Assembly (NCBI RefSeq): GCF_046569695.1
Contig: NZ_JBKHUI010000001.1
Location: 1-64,000 of the forward strand
Origin: Kluyvera sp046569695
GTDB lineage: Bacteria > Pseudomonadota > Gammaproteobacteria > Enterobacterales > Enterobacteriaceae
Length of the DNA stretch: 64,000 bases
Direction: 5' to 3'
The notes below the pieces were generated by a model. That model was given only the letters and a program-made list of their open reading frames with translations. It did no database searches and had not been told where the DNA came from. Within the stretch, counting starts at the first letter, position 1, and every line of letters begins with the position of its first letter. Below are positions 52,737 through 60,747 of the stretch, piece by piece. Made by a program: the position numbers and the translations under genes.

Positions 52737-53085
52737 CCTGTTTAGCTAACGCATATCTGGCGTGGTCTATTCACGCCAGAAACCACAAAAAAATATAAAA
52801 AAAACCCGCACACAGGGCTGGCGGGTTAAGTACATCAATAAATAGAGCATTCTTGCTATCATTCCTGGAGGAAAGACAACGCCGCTAGTTTTACGTATTT
52901 GTAACAATTTAACAACCTGACATATTCGGTAGGGGATAAATCGCTGAATTACGCAGCAATGCGTCAGGTTTCCTCTTTACAAATGCGTTCACTTATTGAA
53001 GAAACTCGCCATTCGGGCTGCTATTATCGCTGTGTAAATCGTTGAGTTAATGGATTTAATTTCGACAATCTGCCCGGAGGCAAAC
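52737..53085. other. Intergenic region after dcp, minus-strand terminator and no gene
   Basis: About 350 nt after dcp. AACCCGC (52803-52809) and GCGGGTT (52821-52827) form a hairpin that is followed by a long T run on the minus strand, so it would end minus-strand transcripts, for example one from mgtS. Otherwise AT-rich sequence with no convincing ORF. Confidence 0.55.
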
Positions 53086-53256
53086 ATGAAAGTATCCCAG
53101 CGTAAAGCGCGTCGCAAGTCCATCTGGTCTAATCGTCCTGAGCATCAGGACCTGCAGGAATCCCGCTCAGGCAGATTGTGGGCAGGCCGTCAGGCCAGCT
53201 GTCAGAGTAAAAAGGCGTGGAAAAATTATGCCTTAAATAATGCACTCTCCGTTTAG
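53086..53256 (+). CDS. Small basic protein, unknown (56 residues)
   Basis: A 56-residue very basic protein (MKVSQRKARRKSIWSNRPEHQDLQ) with strong GGAGG site 5 nt before the ATG. No membrane segment. Arg/Lys-rich small proteins of this type can bind RNA or ribosomes, but I recognise no family. It precedes the sRNA candidate and is read toward mgtS. The frame from 53050 is not preferred. Confidence 0.6.
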   Translation: MKVSQRKARRKSIWSNRPEHQDLQESRSGRLWAGRQASCQSKKAWKNYALNNALSV

Positions 53257-53284
53257 CTTTAGTTGAATATTGCGGTGGTAGGGT
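53250..53284 (+). promoter_or_regulatory. PhoP-box-like promoter of the MgrR-like sRNA
   Basis: CGTTTA-GCTTT-AGTTGA (53250-53266) is a hexamer repeat with 5-nt spacing, near the PhoP box (T/G)GTTTA-N5-(T/G)GTTTA. A -10-like TAGGGT starts exactly 12 nt later (53279-53284), as usual for PhoP-activated promoters. Transcription would start near 53291. Confidence 0.55.
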
Positions 53285-53290
53285 AGTGGT

Positions 53291-53389
53291 TAGCAACGAT
53301 GGTCCAATCAGGAAGAGCGGACGATTGTAGAAACAAAAAATCTATCCATGCAAGCATTTATGCCGCCAGTTAACCTGGCGGTTTTTTTT
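53291..53389 (+). ncRNA. mgrR: Candidate MgrR small RNA
   Basis: A stretch of about 99 nt runs from the predicted start after the PhoP-type promoter to a strong terminator (GCCGCCAG TTAA CTGGCGG with eight T, ending at 53389). E. coli MgrR is a 98-nt Hfq-bound sRNA activated by PhoPQ, encoded next to mgtS, and it represses eptB. Size, context, promoter type and T-rich end all agree; I could not compare the sequence directly, and no ORF of note fills the stretch. Confidence 0.6.
53362..53389 (+). terminator. Terminator of the sRNA candidate
   Basis: GCCGCCAG and CTGGCGGT pair around TTAAC and are followed by a run of eight T, an ideal Hfq-sRNA 3' end. Confidence 0.85.
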
Positions 53390-53394
53390 ATCCG

Positions 53395-53490
53395 TTAATC
53401 ATTCCATCTTCCGCTAAAATAGGCAGTCAGGAAACCGGAAAACAGAATGAGCCCCACGGCAACCAGAAACACTTGCATATTATCCAGCAT
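53395..53490 (-). CDS. mgtS: MgtS (YneM) small inner-membrane protein
   Basis: A 31-residue peptide, MLDNMQVFLVAVGLILFSGF then TAYFSGRWND, preceded by GGAGG 5 nt before ATG. It matches E. coli MgtS (YneM) in length and in most residues. MgtS is made under low magnesium through PhoPQ and stabilises the MgtA magnesium importer; it also acts on PitA. It is convergent with the MgrR-like sRNA, 5 nt beyond its terminator. Confidence 0.85.
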   Translation of the reverse strand: MLDNMQVFLVAVGLILFSGFLTAYFSGRWND

Positions 53491-53574
53491 GATGACCTCC
53501 TCTTTAACGATTCTCACAATGAGCACCTAATTAGCCTACTGATTTAAACTTAGACTAACGCCGTAATTTGTGAA

Positions 53575-54585
53575 TTAATTATTTGTTGCAGTAAATTTTT
53601 TTCTGTACGCCAGCGGACTTATTGCCAGATGTTGCTGAAAGCGTAAACGCAGATTTTTCGCATTGCCGAACCCGCTTAACTCCGCCACTTTTTCGACGCT
53701 ATCCCGGCTGCTGGTCAGGCGATGTTGCGCCTGCTGCAAACGTGCATCGAGCAGCCAGCGGGCAGGGGTTTTCCCGGTGGCATCCTGAAAGCGGCGTAAA
53801 AAGGTTCGCTCGCTCATTCCCACCCGCTGCGCCAATGAACTGACGCTATGGCTTTCCGCCAGATGTTGATAAAGAAAATCAAACAGCATGCCCAGGCGCT
53901 GGCTTTCCCGCGTCCGGGCGACAGGGTGCGCAACCTGTTGCTTCTGCGCGCCATCGCGATGGGGCTGGATGACCAGACGTCGAGCGACCTGGTTTGCCGC
54001 CTCCAGGCCGAAATCCGTTCGCACCACGTGCAGGCAGAGGTCGATCCCGGCGGCGCTTCCGGCTGAGGTGAATACGAACTCTTGTGCGATATACAGCACA
54101 TCTTCCACGACCTCGAGCGCCGGGTAGCGTTGCTGGAGCGTATCGACATAGCGCCAGTGGGTTGTAGCGCGTTTGCCGTCGAGCAGGCCCGCGGCGGCGA
54201 GCACGAAAACGCCAGAGCAGATGGATATCACCCGGCATCCGCGCTGATGCGCCTGCCTGAGCGCCTGACACAGTGCAGGGGGGACTTCGGCATCGACGCC
54301 GCGCCAGCCTGGCACCACGATGGTATCGGCATGCTCCAGCATACTTAAATCTCCGTCCGCCATGACCCGTATGCCGCCGGTGGCTCGTAGCTCACCTGCA
54401 TCGACGGCGGCAACGGCAAAGCGATACCAGCCTGCGCCCATTTCGGGCCGGGGGAGCCCAAAAATCTCCACCGCCACGCCAAACTCAAAGGTGCAGAGGC
54501 CGTCATAGGCTAACGCCACTACCATCGGGGCGCACTTTGTCATGTTCTGGCTGTTTTCTGTCATTTCTGCGGGCGGTTGTTGCAT
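53575..54585 (-). CDS. ftrA: FtrA-type AraC regulator with GATase1-like domain
   Basis: A 336-residue regulator of the DJ-1/PfpI-AraC type: N-terminal glutamine-amidotransferase-like domain (about 20-195, ISICSGVFVLAAAGLL carries the nucleophile-like Cys) and C-terminal AraC double helix-turn-helix (about 225-335). These proteins often sense small oxidised or amino-type ligands. It is divergent from the rhodanese gene, so it probably controls the rhodanese and methyltransferase genes. Not in K-12 at this place. Confidence 0.85.
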   Translation of the reverse strand: MQQPPAEMTENSQNMTKCAPMVVALAYDGLCTFEFGVAVEIFGLPRPEMGAGWYRFAVAAVDAGELRATGGIRVMADGDLSMLEHADTIVVPGWRGVDAEVPPALCQALRQAHQRGCRVISICSGVFVLAAAGLLDGKRATTHWRYVDTLQQRYPALEVVEDVLYIAQEFVFTSAGSAAGIDLCLHVVRTDFGLEAANQVARRLVIQPHRDGAQKQQVAHPVARTRESQRLGMLFDFLYQHLAESHSVSSLAQRVGMSERTFLRRFQDATGKTPARWLLDARLQQAQHRLTSSRDSVEKVAELSGFGNAKNLRLRFQQHLAISPLAYRKKFTATNN

Positions 54586-54648
54586 GGGGGCCTGTTTATA
54601 CTCATCCGGTCGTTACCATAGTGGTAACACAGAACCGGAGAATTAACG

Positions 54649-55047
54649 ATGAGTTACGTGACCGACATCCCCACTGCAAGCGCCGCCGAAGCAGTCGCCC
54701 ATTTTCGCCAGCGCCTGAGCGTTGAAACCGACTGCGCTGACGTGCACGCCTCACTGCAGCAACCCGACGTCGACTTTGTGCTGCTTCACGTGGTGGGAAG
54801 CGCTGAAACCTTCGCGCGCCGTCATATTCCCGGCGCGCTTCACCTGCGGCATGCCGATATCTCCGCTGAAAGAATGAACTCCTGGCCCGCTGAGACGCTG
54901 TTCGTGGTTTATTGTGCCGGGCCGCACTGCAACGGCGCCGACCAGGCAGCGCTTAAGCTGGCGTTACTGGGTCGTCCTGTCAAAGTGATGATTGGCGGGA
55001 TCACCGGCTGGCAGGATGAGGGATTCGCCTTCCAATCGGGATCATGA
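54649..55047 (+). CDS. Rhodanese-like domain protein
   Basis: A 132-residue single rhodanese domain. The active-site loop starts at Cys89 in VVYCAGPHCNG, a six-residue loop as in sulfurtransferase-type members. Such proteins transfer persulfide or reduce selenium/arsenic species. GGAG lies 8 nt before the ATG. It faces ftrA across a 63-nt gap and precedes the MetE-like gene by 150 nt. Confidence 0.85.
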   Translation: MSYVTDIPTASAAEAVAHFRQRLSVETDCADVHASLQQPDVDFVLLHVVGSAETFARRHIPGALHLRHADISAERMNSWPAETLFVVYCAGPHCNGADQAALKLALLGRPVKVMIGGITGWQDEGFAFQSGS

Positions 55048-55198
55048 AAATCTTTCAACAGTGATGAATTATTCTCGTTTGCCTGGGGCTCTTTCGAATG
55101 ACACTATTCAGACATATAGCCATCCAGAAGTCTAAATGGTTCAAATAATAAATTATCACTCAGGGCAACGAGTTTGCCTGATGGAGTAAGGAGATCGC

Positions 55199-56302
55199 AT
55201 GACACACCAACACGCCCCTTATCGCGCTGACATCGTAGGCAGTTTTTTACGCCCGCTGGCAATTAAAGAAGCCCGTCAACAGTTGGCTAACGGTGAAATC
55301 AACGCACAGCAGCTGCGCGCCGTAGAGGATGCCGAGATTCGGCGTGTGGTGCAGCATCAATGCGACTGCGGCCTGCACGTGGTCACCGACGGTGAGTTCC
55401 GCCGCGCCTGGTGGCATTTCGATTTCTTTGACGGCCTACAGGGCGTTGAACGCTATGACTCTGAAAGCGGTATTCAGTTTAACGGCGTGCAAACCCGCGC
55501 TCATGGCATTCGTGTAACCGGAAAACTGGGTTTTGGCGAACATCCGATGCTGGAAGATTTCCGCTTCCTGAAAAGCATCAGCGGCGAAGCGACGCCAAAA
55601 ATGACCATCCCAAGCCCGAGCGTGCTGCATTTCCGTGGTGGGCGTAAAGATATCGATGCGACCGTTTACCCGGATCTGGCCGACTACTTTAATGACCTGG
55701 CCGATACCTGGCGTGATGCTATCCGCGCGTTTTACGATGCTGGCTGCCGCTATCTGCAGCTCGACGATACCGTATGGGCCTATCTGTGCTCCGACGACCA
55801 GCGTCGCCAGGTGCGTGAACGCGGTGACGATCCGGATAAGCTGGCGGCTATCTATGCTGACGTGTTGAATCGCGCGCTGGAAGGGAAGCCGGATGACCTG
55901 ATTGTCGGGCTGCACGTGTGTCGCGGTAACTTCCGTTCGACCTGGATTTCAGAAGGCGGCTATGAGCCGGTGGCAGAGATCCTGTTTGGCCGCGTAAACG
56001 TCGATGCCTTCTTCCTCGAGTATGACAACGATCGCTCCGGCGACTTCGCGCCGCTGCGCTTTATCCGTCCAGGCCAGCAGAAAGCCGTGCTGGGGCTGAT
56101 TACCACCAAGAACGGCGAGCTGGAAAACCCCCAGGGCGTGAAGGCGAGGGTAGAAGAAGCGTCTCAGTATGTGGCGTTAGATCAGATTTGCCTCAGCCCG
56201 CAGTGTGGTTTTGCTTCAACGGAAGAGGGAAACAGCCTGAGCGAGCAGCAGCAGTGGGATAAAGTACGTCTGGTGACGGGGATTGCGGCAGATATCTGGT
56301 AA
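55199..56302 (+). CDS. MetE C-terminal-like methyltransferase (YxjG family)
   Basis: A 367-residue protein related to the C-terminal catalytic half of cobalamin-independent methionine synthase. Zinc-ligand motifs are in place: LHVCRGN (His and Cys) and SPQCGF (Cys), and ADIVGSFLRP and LQLDD suit the family. Without the MetE N-terminal half these proteins use a different methyl donor, such as methylcobalamin- or betaine-type compounds. AAGGAG precedes the ATG at 8 nt. It follows the rhodanese gene; the two may serve sulfur recycling, but this is inferred. Confidence 0.85.
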   Translation: MTHQHAPYRADIVGSFLRPLAIKEARQQLANGEINAQQLRAVEDAEIRRVVQHQCDCGLHVVTDGEFRRAWWHFDFFDGLQGVERYDSESGIQFNGVQTRAHGIRVTGKLGFGEHPMLEDFRFLKSISGEATPKMTIPSPSVLHFRGGRKDIDATVYPDLADYFNDLADTWRDAIRAFYDAGCRYLQLDDTVWAYLCSDDQRRQVRERGDDPDKLAAIYADVLNRALEGKPDDLIVGLHVCRGNFRSTWISEGGYEPVAEILFGRVNVDAFFLEYDNDRSGDFAPLRFIRPGQQKAVLGLITTKNGELENPQGVKARVEEASQYVALDQICLSPQCGFASTEEGNSLSEQQQWDKVRLVTGIAADIW

Positions 56303-56310
56303 TTACAGTG

Positions 56311-56385
56311 TATCCCCGGCTGCGCTTCGCTTGGCCGGGCTACCTATCCTGTAGCCCGGCGAGGCGGAACGCCGACCCCAGGGGA
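56311..56385. repeat. Inverted REP-like pair (BIME)
   Basis: CCCCGGCTGCG...GGCCGGGCTAC (56311-56343) and GTAGCCCGGCGAGGCG...CCCC (56350-56385) are opposite-facing REP-like palindromes between the MetE-like gene and ydeE (convergent). The single element at 26348 resembles the second. Confidence 0.7.
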
Positions 56386-56388
56386 ACA

Positions 56389-57579
56389 TTACGCCACGCT
56401 CACCGTGGCACCCCAAGTGCTGGCCTTAATGCCACGAATAATCAGCCACCACGCCAGCACGATAACTACCATCATGATCGGGAACAGCGCGTAGGGCGCG
56501 AAATGGGTCAGGATTTGCCCGGTCAACAACGGGTTTAGCGCCGCGCCGAGCCAGCCAAGGGCTTGAGCGGAGAAGTAGCTGGCTTTCATGCCCGGTGGGG
56601 CAATGTTATCAATCAGCATGTATTCTCCCGGTGCGTAGATGACTTCGCCCAGCGTAAAGACCGCCGCCGCCAGCCCCCAGAACAGTAAATTACTGCCCGA
56701 TATCATAAATCCAGCCAGACCCAGCACGTAGCAGAAGGTGCCAAAGGTCATCAGCGGTTTCAGATTGGTCGCCGTTAACCGACGACCGATAGCGTACTGC
56801 AAGGTCACCACCACCGCGGCATTCACCGGCAGGATCACCGCCACCACCTTTTCGGCGAAGGTGCTATCGCCAATCGTCAGCACGTACTGTGACATACAGG
56901 AGGCGAATGAGCCGCCAACGAATGAGGCTAGCAGGCCGGAAAGGGTAAACCACAGCAGCGCGCGGTCGTGCAATAGCACGGACGGCGACCAGGCCACGGG
57001 CGTTTCCGCCATCTCGGCGGCGTTAACGCGCGCCACGTAGCGCTGGATAAACAGCAGTGGAAACGCGGCGCAAACCGCGGCCAGCCAGAACGGCAGGTTA
57101 ATGCTGTGCATCACCAACAGCGTGCCAATCGGCGGGCCAATGGTCCAGCCGATGTTCAGGAAGGTGTAGTTAAGCGAAAAAATGCGCGCTTTGGTAGTTG
57201 CCGTCAGCGTGTCGGAGAAATAGGCCTTCAGCACGGTCGAGAAGACCGAATAGGAGCAGTTGATCAGCGAGAAAAAGAACACCACTAGCGGCACGCTATG
57301 CACCAGCGGAATGGCGACAAAGCCGGCGATAAAGAACGTCACGGCGATCAGCATATAGCGTTTCTTATCGAACTTGTCCGCCAGAATGCCAAAGCCGAGG
57401 CTGAAGATAACGCCGGCCACCAGCGCGATAGACAGCGCATAGCCGATGGTGTCTACCGTCAACGCGTACTTACGCGTGAGGTAAATGGTCATAAACGGAA
57501 GGGTCGCGCCGCGCCCGATGGTTAACAGTAACGACGATGCCAGCAGCGCAATCGTGGATCGTCTGGTCGTTGGTTTCAT
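56389..57579 (-). CDS. ydeE: MFS transporter YdeE
   Basis: A 396-residue, 12-helix carrier matching E. coli YdeE (TIGRGATLPFMTIYLTRKY, GFGILADKFDKKRYM, AEKVVAVILPVNAAVVVTLQYAIGRR). YdeE was linked to export of dipeptides and other toxic metabolites. It is divergent from eamA, as in K-12. Confidence 0.9.
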   Translation of the reverse strand: MKPTTRRSTIALLASSLLLTIGRGATLPFMTIYLTRKYALTVDTIGYALSIALVAGVIFSLGFGILADKFDKKRYMLIAVTFFIAGFVAIPLVHSVPLVVFFFSLINCSYSVFSTVLKAYFSDTLTATTKARIFSLNYTFLNIGWTIGPPIGTLLVMHSINLPFWLAAVCAAFPLLFIQRYVARVNAAEMAETPVAWSPSVLLHDRALLWFTLSGLLASFVGGSFASCMSQYVLTIGDSTFAEKVVAVILPVNAAVVVTLQYAIGRRLTATNLKPLMTFGTFCYVLGLAGFMISGSNLLFWGLAAAVFTLGEVIYAPGEYMLIDNIAPPGMKASYFSAQALGWLGAALNPLLTGQILTHFAPYALFPIMMVVIVLAWWLIIRGIKASTWGATVSVA

Positions 57580-57774
57580 TTTCCTGCCCGAGAGGTGTCG
57601 TTGTGCGTTTTTTTGTTATCGCATTCACAAATATCATGACATAAGCGGCTTGTATACCTGAGCGCGTGTCGGGAAGTGCGATTTCACCCCGCCAGAAATA
57701 ATGATCTATTCCTGGGCTGAATTTTTCGTTACTTTGAATGTGTTTACATAAATTTAATAAACGGTGGGGCGTGT

Positions 57775-58677
57775 ATGACGCGTAAAGATGGGCTGCTGGC
57801 GCTGCTGGTGGTCGTAGTATGGGGTCTGAATTTTGTGGTTATTAAGGTGGGGCTGCACGGCATGCCGCCACTGCTACTGGCGGGATTACGCTTCCTGTTT
57901 GTGGCCTTCCCGGCGCTGTTCTTTGTCCCACGCCCCCACGTTCCGCTGCCTCTGCTGCTGGGCTATGCGCTGACCATCAGCTTCGGCCAGTTTGCCTTCC
58001 TGTTCTGCGCCATTAACTTCGGTATGCCCGCCGGGCTGGCGTCGCTGGTGCTGCAGGCGCAGGCCTTCTTTACCATTATTCTTGGCGCGTTTGTCTTTGG
58101 CGAACGCCTGCAGCGCAAGCAACTGGTCGGGATTTCACTGGCGGTGTTCGGTGTACTGGTGCTGATTGAAACCAGTATGACCGGGCAGCATGTGCAGCTA
58201 CTGGGCTTTATGCTGACACTGGGTGCGGCGCTGTGCTGGGCGTGCGGCAATATCTTCAACAAAAAGATTATGCTGCACCCGTCGAAAACCGGCGTGATGT
58301 CGCTGGTGGTCTGGAGCGCGCTGATTCCGATTGTGCCGTTTATGCTCAGTTCGTGGATTTTCGAAGGACCACAGTTGATGGCGCAGAGTCTGATTCATAT
58401 TGATCTCACTACCGTGCTATCGCTGGCCTATCTCTCCTTTATTGCCAGTATCGTAGGCTACGGGATCTGGGGTTCGCTGCTGGGACGCTATGAGACCTGG
58501 CGCGTGGCGCCGCTGTCGCTTCTGGTGCCGGTGGTGGGGCTCGCCAGCGCGTCGCTGCTGCTTGGTGAGACGCTGTCGGTGATGCAACTGGCAGGGGCGC
58601 TGCTGATTATGGCCGGGCTGCTGATTAACGTCTTTGGCCTGCGTATTCCGGGGCTGCGTCGGGCGGTGAAGGGATAA
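57775..58677 (+). CDS. eamA: O-acetylserine/cysteine exporter EamA (YdeD)
   Basis: A 300-residue protein with ten helices in two EamA domains (about 5-140 and 150-295), including VWGLNFVVIKVGL and GYGIWGSLLGRYETWRVAPLSLLVPVVG. E. coli EamA (YdeD) exports O-acetylserine and cysteine pathway metabolites. Convergent with marRAB, with a terminator between them. Confidence 0.92.
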   Translation: MTRKDGLLALLVVVVWGLNFVVIKVGLHGMPPLLLAGLRFLFVAFPALFFVPRPHVPLPLLLGYALTISFGQFAFLFCAINFGMPAGLASLVLQAQAFFTIILGAFVFGERLQRKQLVGISLAVFGVLVLIETSMTGQHVQLLGFMLTLGAALCWACGNIFNKKIMLHPSKTGVMSLVVWSALIPIVPFMLSSWIFEGPQLMAQSLIHIDLTTVLSLAYLSFIASIVGYGIWGSLLGRYETWRVAPLSLLVPVVGLASASLLLGETLSVMQLAGALLIMAGLLINVFGLRIPGLRRAVKG

Positions 58678-58683
58678 CGGGAT

Positions 58684-58708
58684 AAAAAAAGCCCCGCCGA
58701 AGCGGGGC
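58684..58708 (-). terminator. Terminator of marRAB
   Basis: GCCCCGC and GCGGGGC pair around CGAA and are followed by a T run on the minus strand, right after marB. Confidence 0.85.
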
Positions 58709-58716
58709 AATAACGT

Positions 58717-58929
58717 TTAGCGATTTTTATCGTTGTAGTACGGTACACCCAGTTCATCTGATTTATCGCTACCGGCGGCCATATGATTAAAATCAAACGG
58801 CGACTGGTTGCTGGCAGATGGCATCAGCATGTCCTGATGGGCGTGATTTTGTGCCGGTAGTTGTTCCGCATAGCTTGCGCTTGCGGCCATCGTCAGGGCG
58901 ACGAAAGCAACGGCAGCGAACAGTTTCAT
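58717..58929 (-). CDS. marB: MarB, periplasmic protein of the mar operon
   Basis: A 70-residue exported protein with signal peptide (about 1-21) and a short polar mature part ending VPYYNDKNR. Its position after marA agrees with E. coli MarB, reported to lower marA expression from the periplasm. It is the last gene of marRAB. Confidence 0.85.
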   Translation of the reverse strand: MKLFAAVAFVALTMAASASYAEQLPAQNHAHQDMLMPSASNQSPFDFNHMAAGSDKSDELGVPYYNDKNR

Positions 58930-58959
58930 TATTTCCTCGATACGTCTTTTTGCAGGCGA

Positions 58960-59343
58960 TTAACAGACACAGTGATTAATAGGGAACAGGTAGCGAGAGT
59001 CCTCGCGCATATTGGTCACGCGGTACTTGTGCGGTGGCACATCAAAGTAGTTTTTAAACGTCCGCGTCAGCGTCTGCTGCGATTCAAAACCGTAACGTTC
59101 GGCCAGATAGAGAATAGGCTCATTGCCTTCTTTTAACTTCTGGGCGATTTCCGTCAGTTTACGGGTGCGAATGTACTGACCTAATGAATGACCGGTCTCT
59201 TTTTTGAACATCCGCTGCAGGTGCCATTTTGAGTAACCGGAACGCTCGGACACTTTCTCAAGTGACAGAGGGGATTCCAGGTTATCTTCGATCCAGTCCA
59301 AAATGCTATGAATAGTAATAGCGTCAGTGTTACGTCTGGACAT
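58960..59343 (-). CDS. marA: MarA, AraC-type activator of multiple antibiotic resistance
   Basis: A 127-residue monomeric AraC activator with two helix-turn-helix units (residues about 31-52 and 80-102: LSLEKVSERSGYSKWHLQRMFKKETG and LYLAERYGFESQQTLTRTFKNYF). MarA activates acrAB, tolC, micF and other marbox genes and so lowers drug entry and raises efflux. It follows marR by 20 nt. Confidence 0.95.
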   Translation of the reverse strand: MSRRNTDAITIHSILDWIEDNLESPLSLEKVSERSGYSKWHLQRMFKKETGHSLGQYIRTRKLTEIAQKLKEGNEPILYLAERYGFESQQTLTRTFKNYFDVPPHKYRVTNMREDSRYLFPINHCVC

Positions 59344-59363
59344 CGTCTTACCTCTTCTTCTGT

Positions 59364-59798
59364 TTACGGCAATATTTTTTTAAGCAGAAGTTCGAGCGTC
59401 GCAACTTCATTTGCCGTTAAGTTTTTTGTTAATTCCTGGTGCAGGTTTTGCCCAACGAGCAGGTGGCATTGTTCACAAATGGCTGCGCCTTCTGGCGTCA
59501 GCTGAATCAATACCCCGCGCTTATCATTTGGATTGGGTAACCGGGCTATCCAGCCCCGACACAACAAACGATCAAGCATGCGGGTGAGCGCGCCTAGATC
59601 CACCGAAAGGGTCTTTTTCAACTCCACGGGGGTGATACTGCCTTGACAACGGATAGAGCAAAGCACTCTGAACTGTGAGGCGGTAATCTCTTCTGGCGAT
59701 AAATGCTCGTTGAGTAAGCGATCTTTTTTCTGGTTAACCATGTGAATCAGGTGCCCAAGTGGAATCATTTCATTGAAGAGATTGCTTGTGCTGTTCAC
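59364..59798 (-). CDS. marR: MarR, repressor of marRAB
   Basis: A 144-residue winged-helix dimer repressor (MNSTSNLFNEMIPLGHLIHMV, VDLGALTRMLDRLLCRGW, NPNDKRGV). The Cys in RLLCRGW corresponds to the E. coli Cys80, which forms disulfides on copper stress. The start is GTG, as in E. coli. MarR represses the operon until salicylate or oxidised signals release it. Its ribosome site overlaps the MarR-box-like palindrome at 59801-59820. Confidence 0.94.
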   Translation of the reverse strand: MNSTSNLFNEMIPLGHLIHMVNQKKDRLLNEHLSPEEITASQFRVLCSIRCQGSITPVELKKTLSVDLGALTRMLDRLLCRGWIARLPNPNDKRGVLIQLTPEGAAICEQCHLLVGQNLHQELTKNLTANEVATLELLLKKILP

Positions 59799-59800
59799 AA

Positions 59801-59897
59801 TGGTTGCCCTGGCAAGTACTTTAGTTGCGGTGGATATTATTTCTCACGCAATCATAAGTCAACTGAATGGATTGAGTGATGCCACGAATTGCTAAAA
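59801..59897 (-). promoter_or_regulatory. mar promoter/operator: marbox, -35/-10 and MarR site II
   Basis: Reading on the minus strand: a marbox-like sequence on the opposite face (59879-59897, two changes from AYnGCACnnWnnRYYAAAY), -35 TTGACT (59862-59857), 17-nt spacer, -10 TAATAT (59839-59834), and a palindrome TTGCC-AG-GGCAA (within 59801-59820) close to the marR start, which equals MarR site II. The spacer between -35 and -10, where E. coli carries MarR site I, reads TATGATTGCGTGAGAAA and shows no such palindrome. Confidence 0.7.
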
Positions 59898-60027
59898 CGC
59901 TTCAGATAGCCGCAAATAGGATATCCTGTACTTAGCCTGCCCGAAGCCAGATGTGCTGCGCTGGTGAGGAATGGTCTGGTGTACAGCATGTAATTTTTCG
60001 TCAAACAGACAGGATTTTGGGACGCTT

Positions 60028-60696
60028 ATGAAGGAACTTATTCAGGCAATAGGGCTTGGGCTGGTGGTATTGCTGCCGCTGGCAAACCCTTTAACGACCG
60101 TGGCGCTGTTCCTTGGGCTCTCCGGCAATATGAATAACGCAGAGCGCAACCGGCAGTCGCTGATGGCCTCGGTTTACGTCTTCGCTATCATGATGGTGGC
60201 CTATTATGCGGGCCAGGTGGTGATGAATACATTCGGTATATCAATACCTGGGCTGCGTATTGCCGGTGGGCTGATCGTGGCCTTTATCGGTTTCCGCATG
60301 CTGTTCCCGCAGCAGAAGGCGCATGACTCGCCGGAAGCGCGCAGCAAATCGGAGGAACTGGAAGACGAACCGACGGCTAACATCGCCTTTGTCCCGCTCG
60401 CCATGCCAAGTACGGCAGGCCCGGGGACGATTGCGATGATCATCAGCTCCGCATCGACGGTGAAGCATGGGGCAAATTTCCCGGACTGGGTGATTCTGGT
60501 CGCGCCGCCGATTATCTTTGCGCTGGTGGGCATTATCCTGTGGGGATGCTTACGTAGCTCAGGGGCGATTATGCGTCTGGTAGGGAAAGGGGGGATTGAA
60601 GCGATTTCCCGTCTGATGGGCTTCCTGCTGGTGTGTATGGGCGTGCAGTTTATTATTAATGGCGTGCTGGAGATTATTACGACCTATCACGCCTGA
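60028..60696 (+). CDS. marC: MarC inner-membrane protein
   Basis: A 222-residue six-helix protein of the UPF0056/MarC family, divergent from marRAB as in E. coli. Despite the name it is not needed for resistance. ATG 60028 (MKELIQAIGLGLVVLLPLANPL) matches the E. coli start; the frame extends to 59971 without support. Confidence 0.92.
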   Translation: MKELIQAIGLGLVVLLPLANPLTTVALFLGLSGNMNNAERNRQSLMASVYVFAIMMVAYYAGQVVMNTFGISIPGLRIAGGLIVAFIGFRMLFPQQKAHDSPEARSKSEELEDEPTANIAFVPLAMPSTAGPGTIAMIISSASTVKHGANFPDWVILVAPPIIFALVGIILWGCLRSSGAIMRLVGKGGIEAISRLMGFLLVCMGVQFIINGVLEIITTYHA

Positions 60697-60701
60697 CGGA
60701 T

Positions 60702-60740
60702 CCCGGTGTCGCCGCGCCCGCCAGGCGCAGCGACACCGGG
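60702..60740. other. Long hairpin between marC and sotB
   Basis: CCCGGTGTCGC (60702-60712) and GCGACACCGGG (60730-60740) form an 11-bp stem, with an inner GCGCC/GGCGC stem, between the convergent marC and sotB. No T run; REP-like or mRNA-stabilising. Confidence 0.5.
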
Positions 60741-60747
60741 AAGCGTA

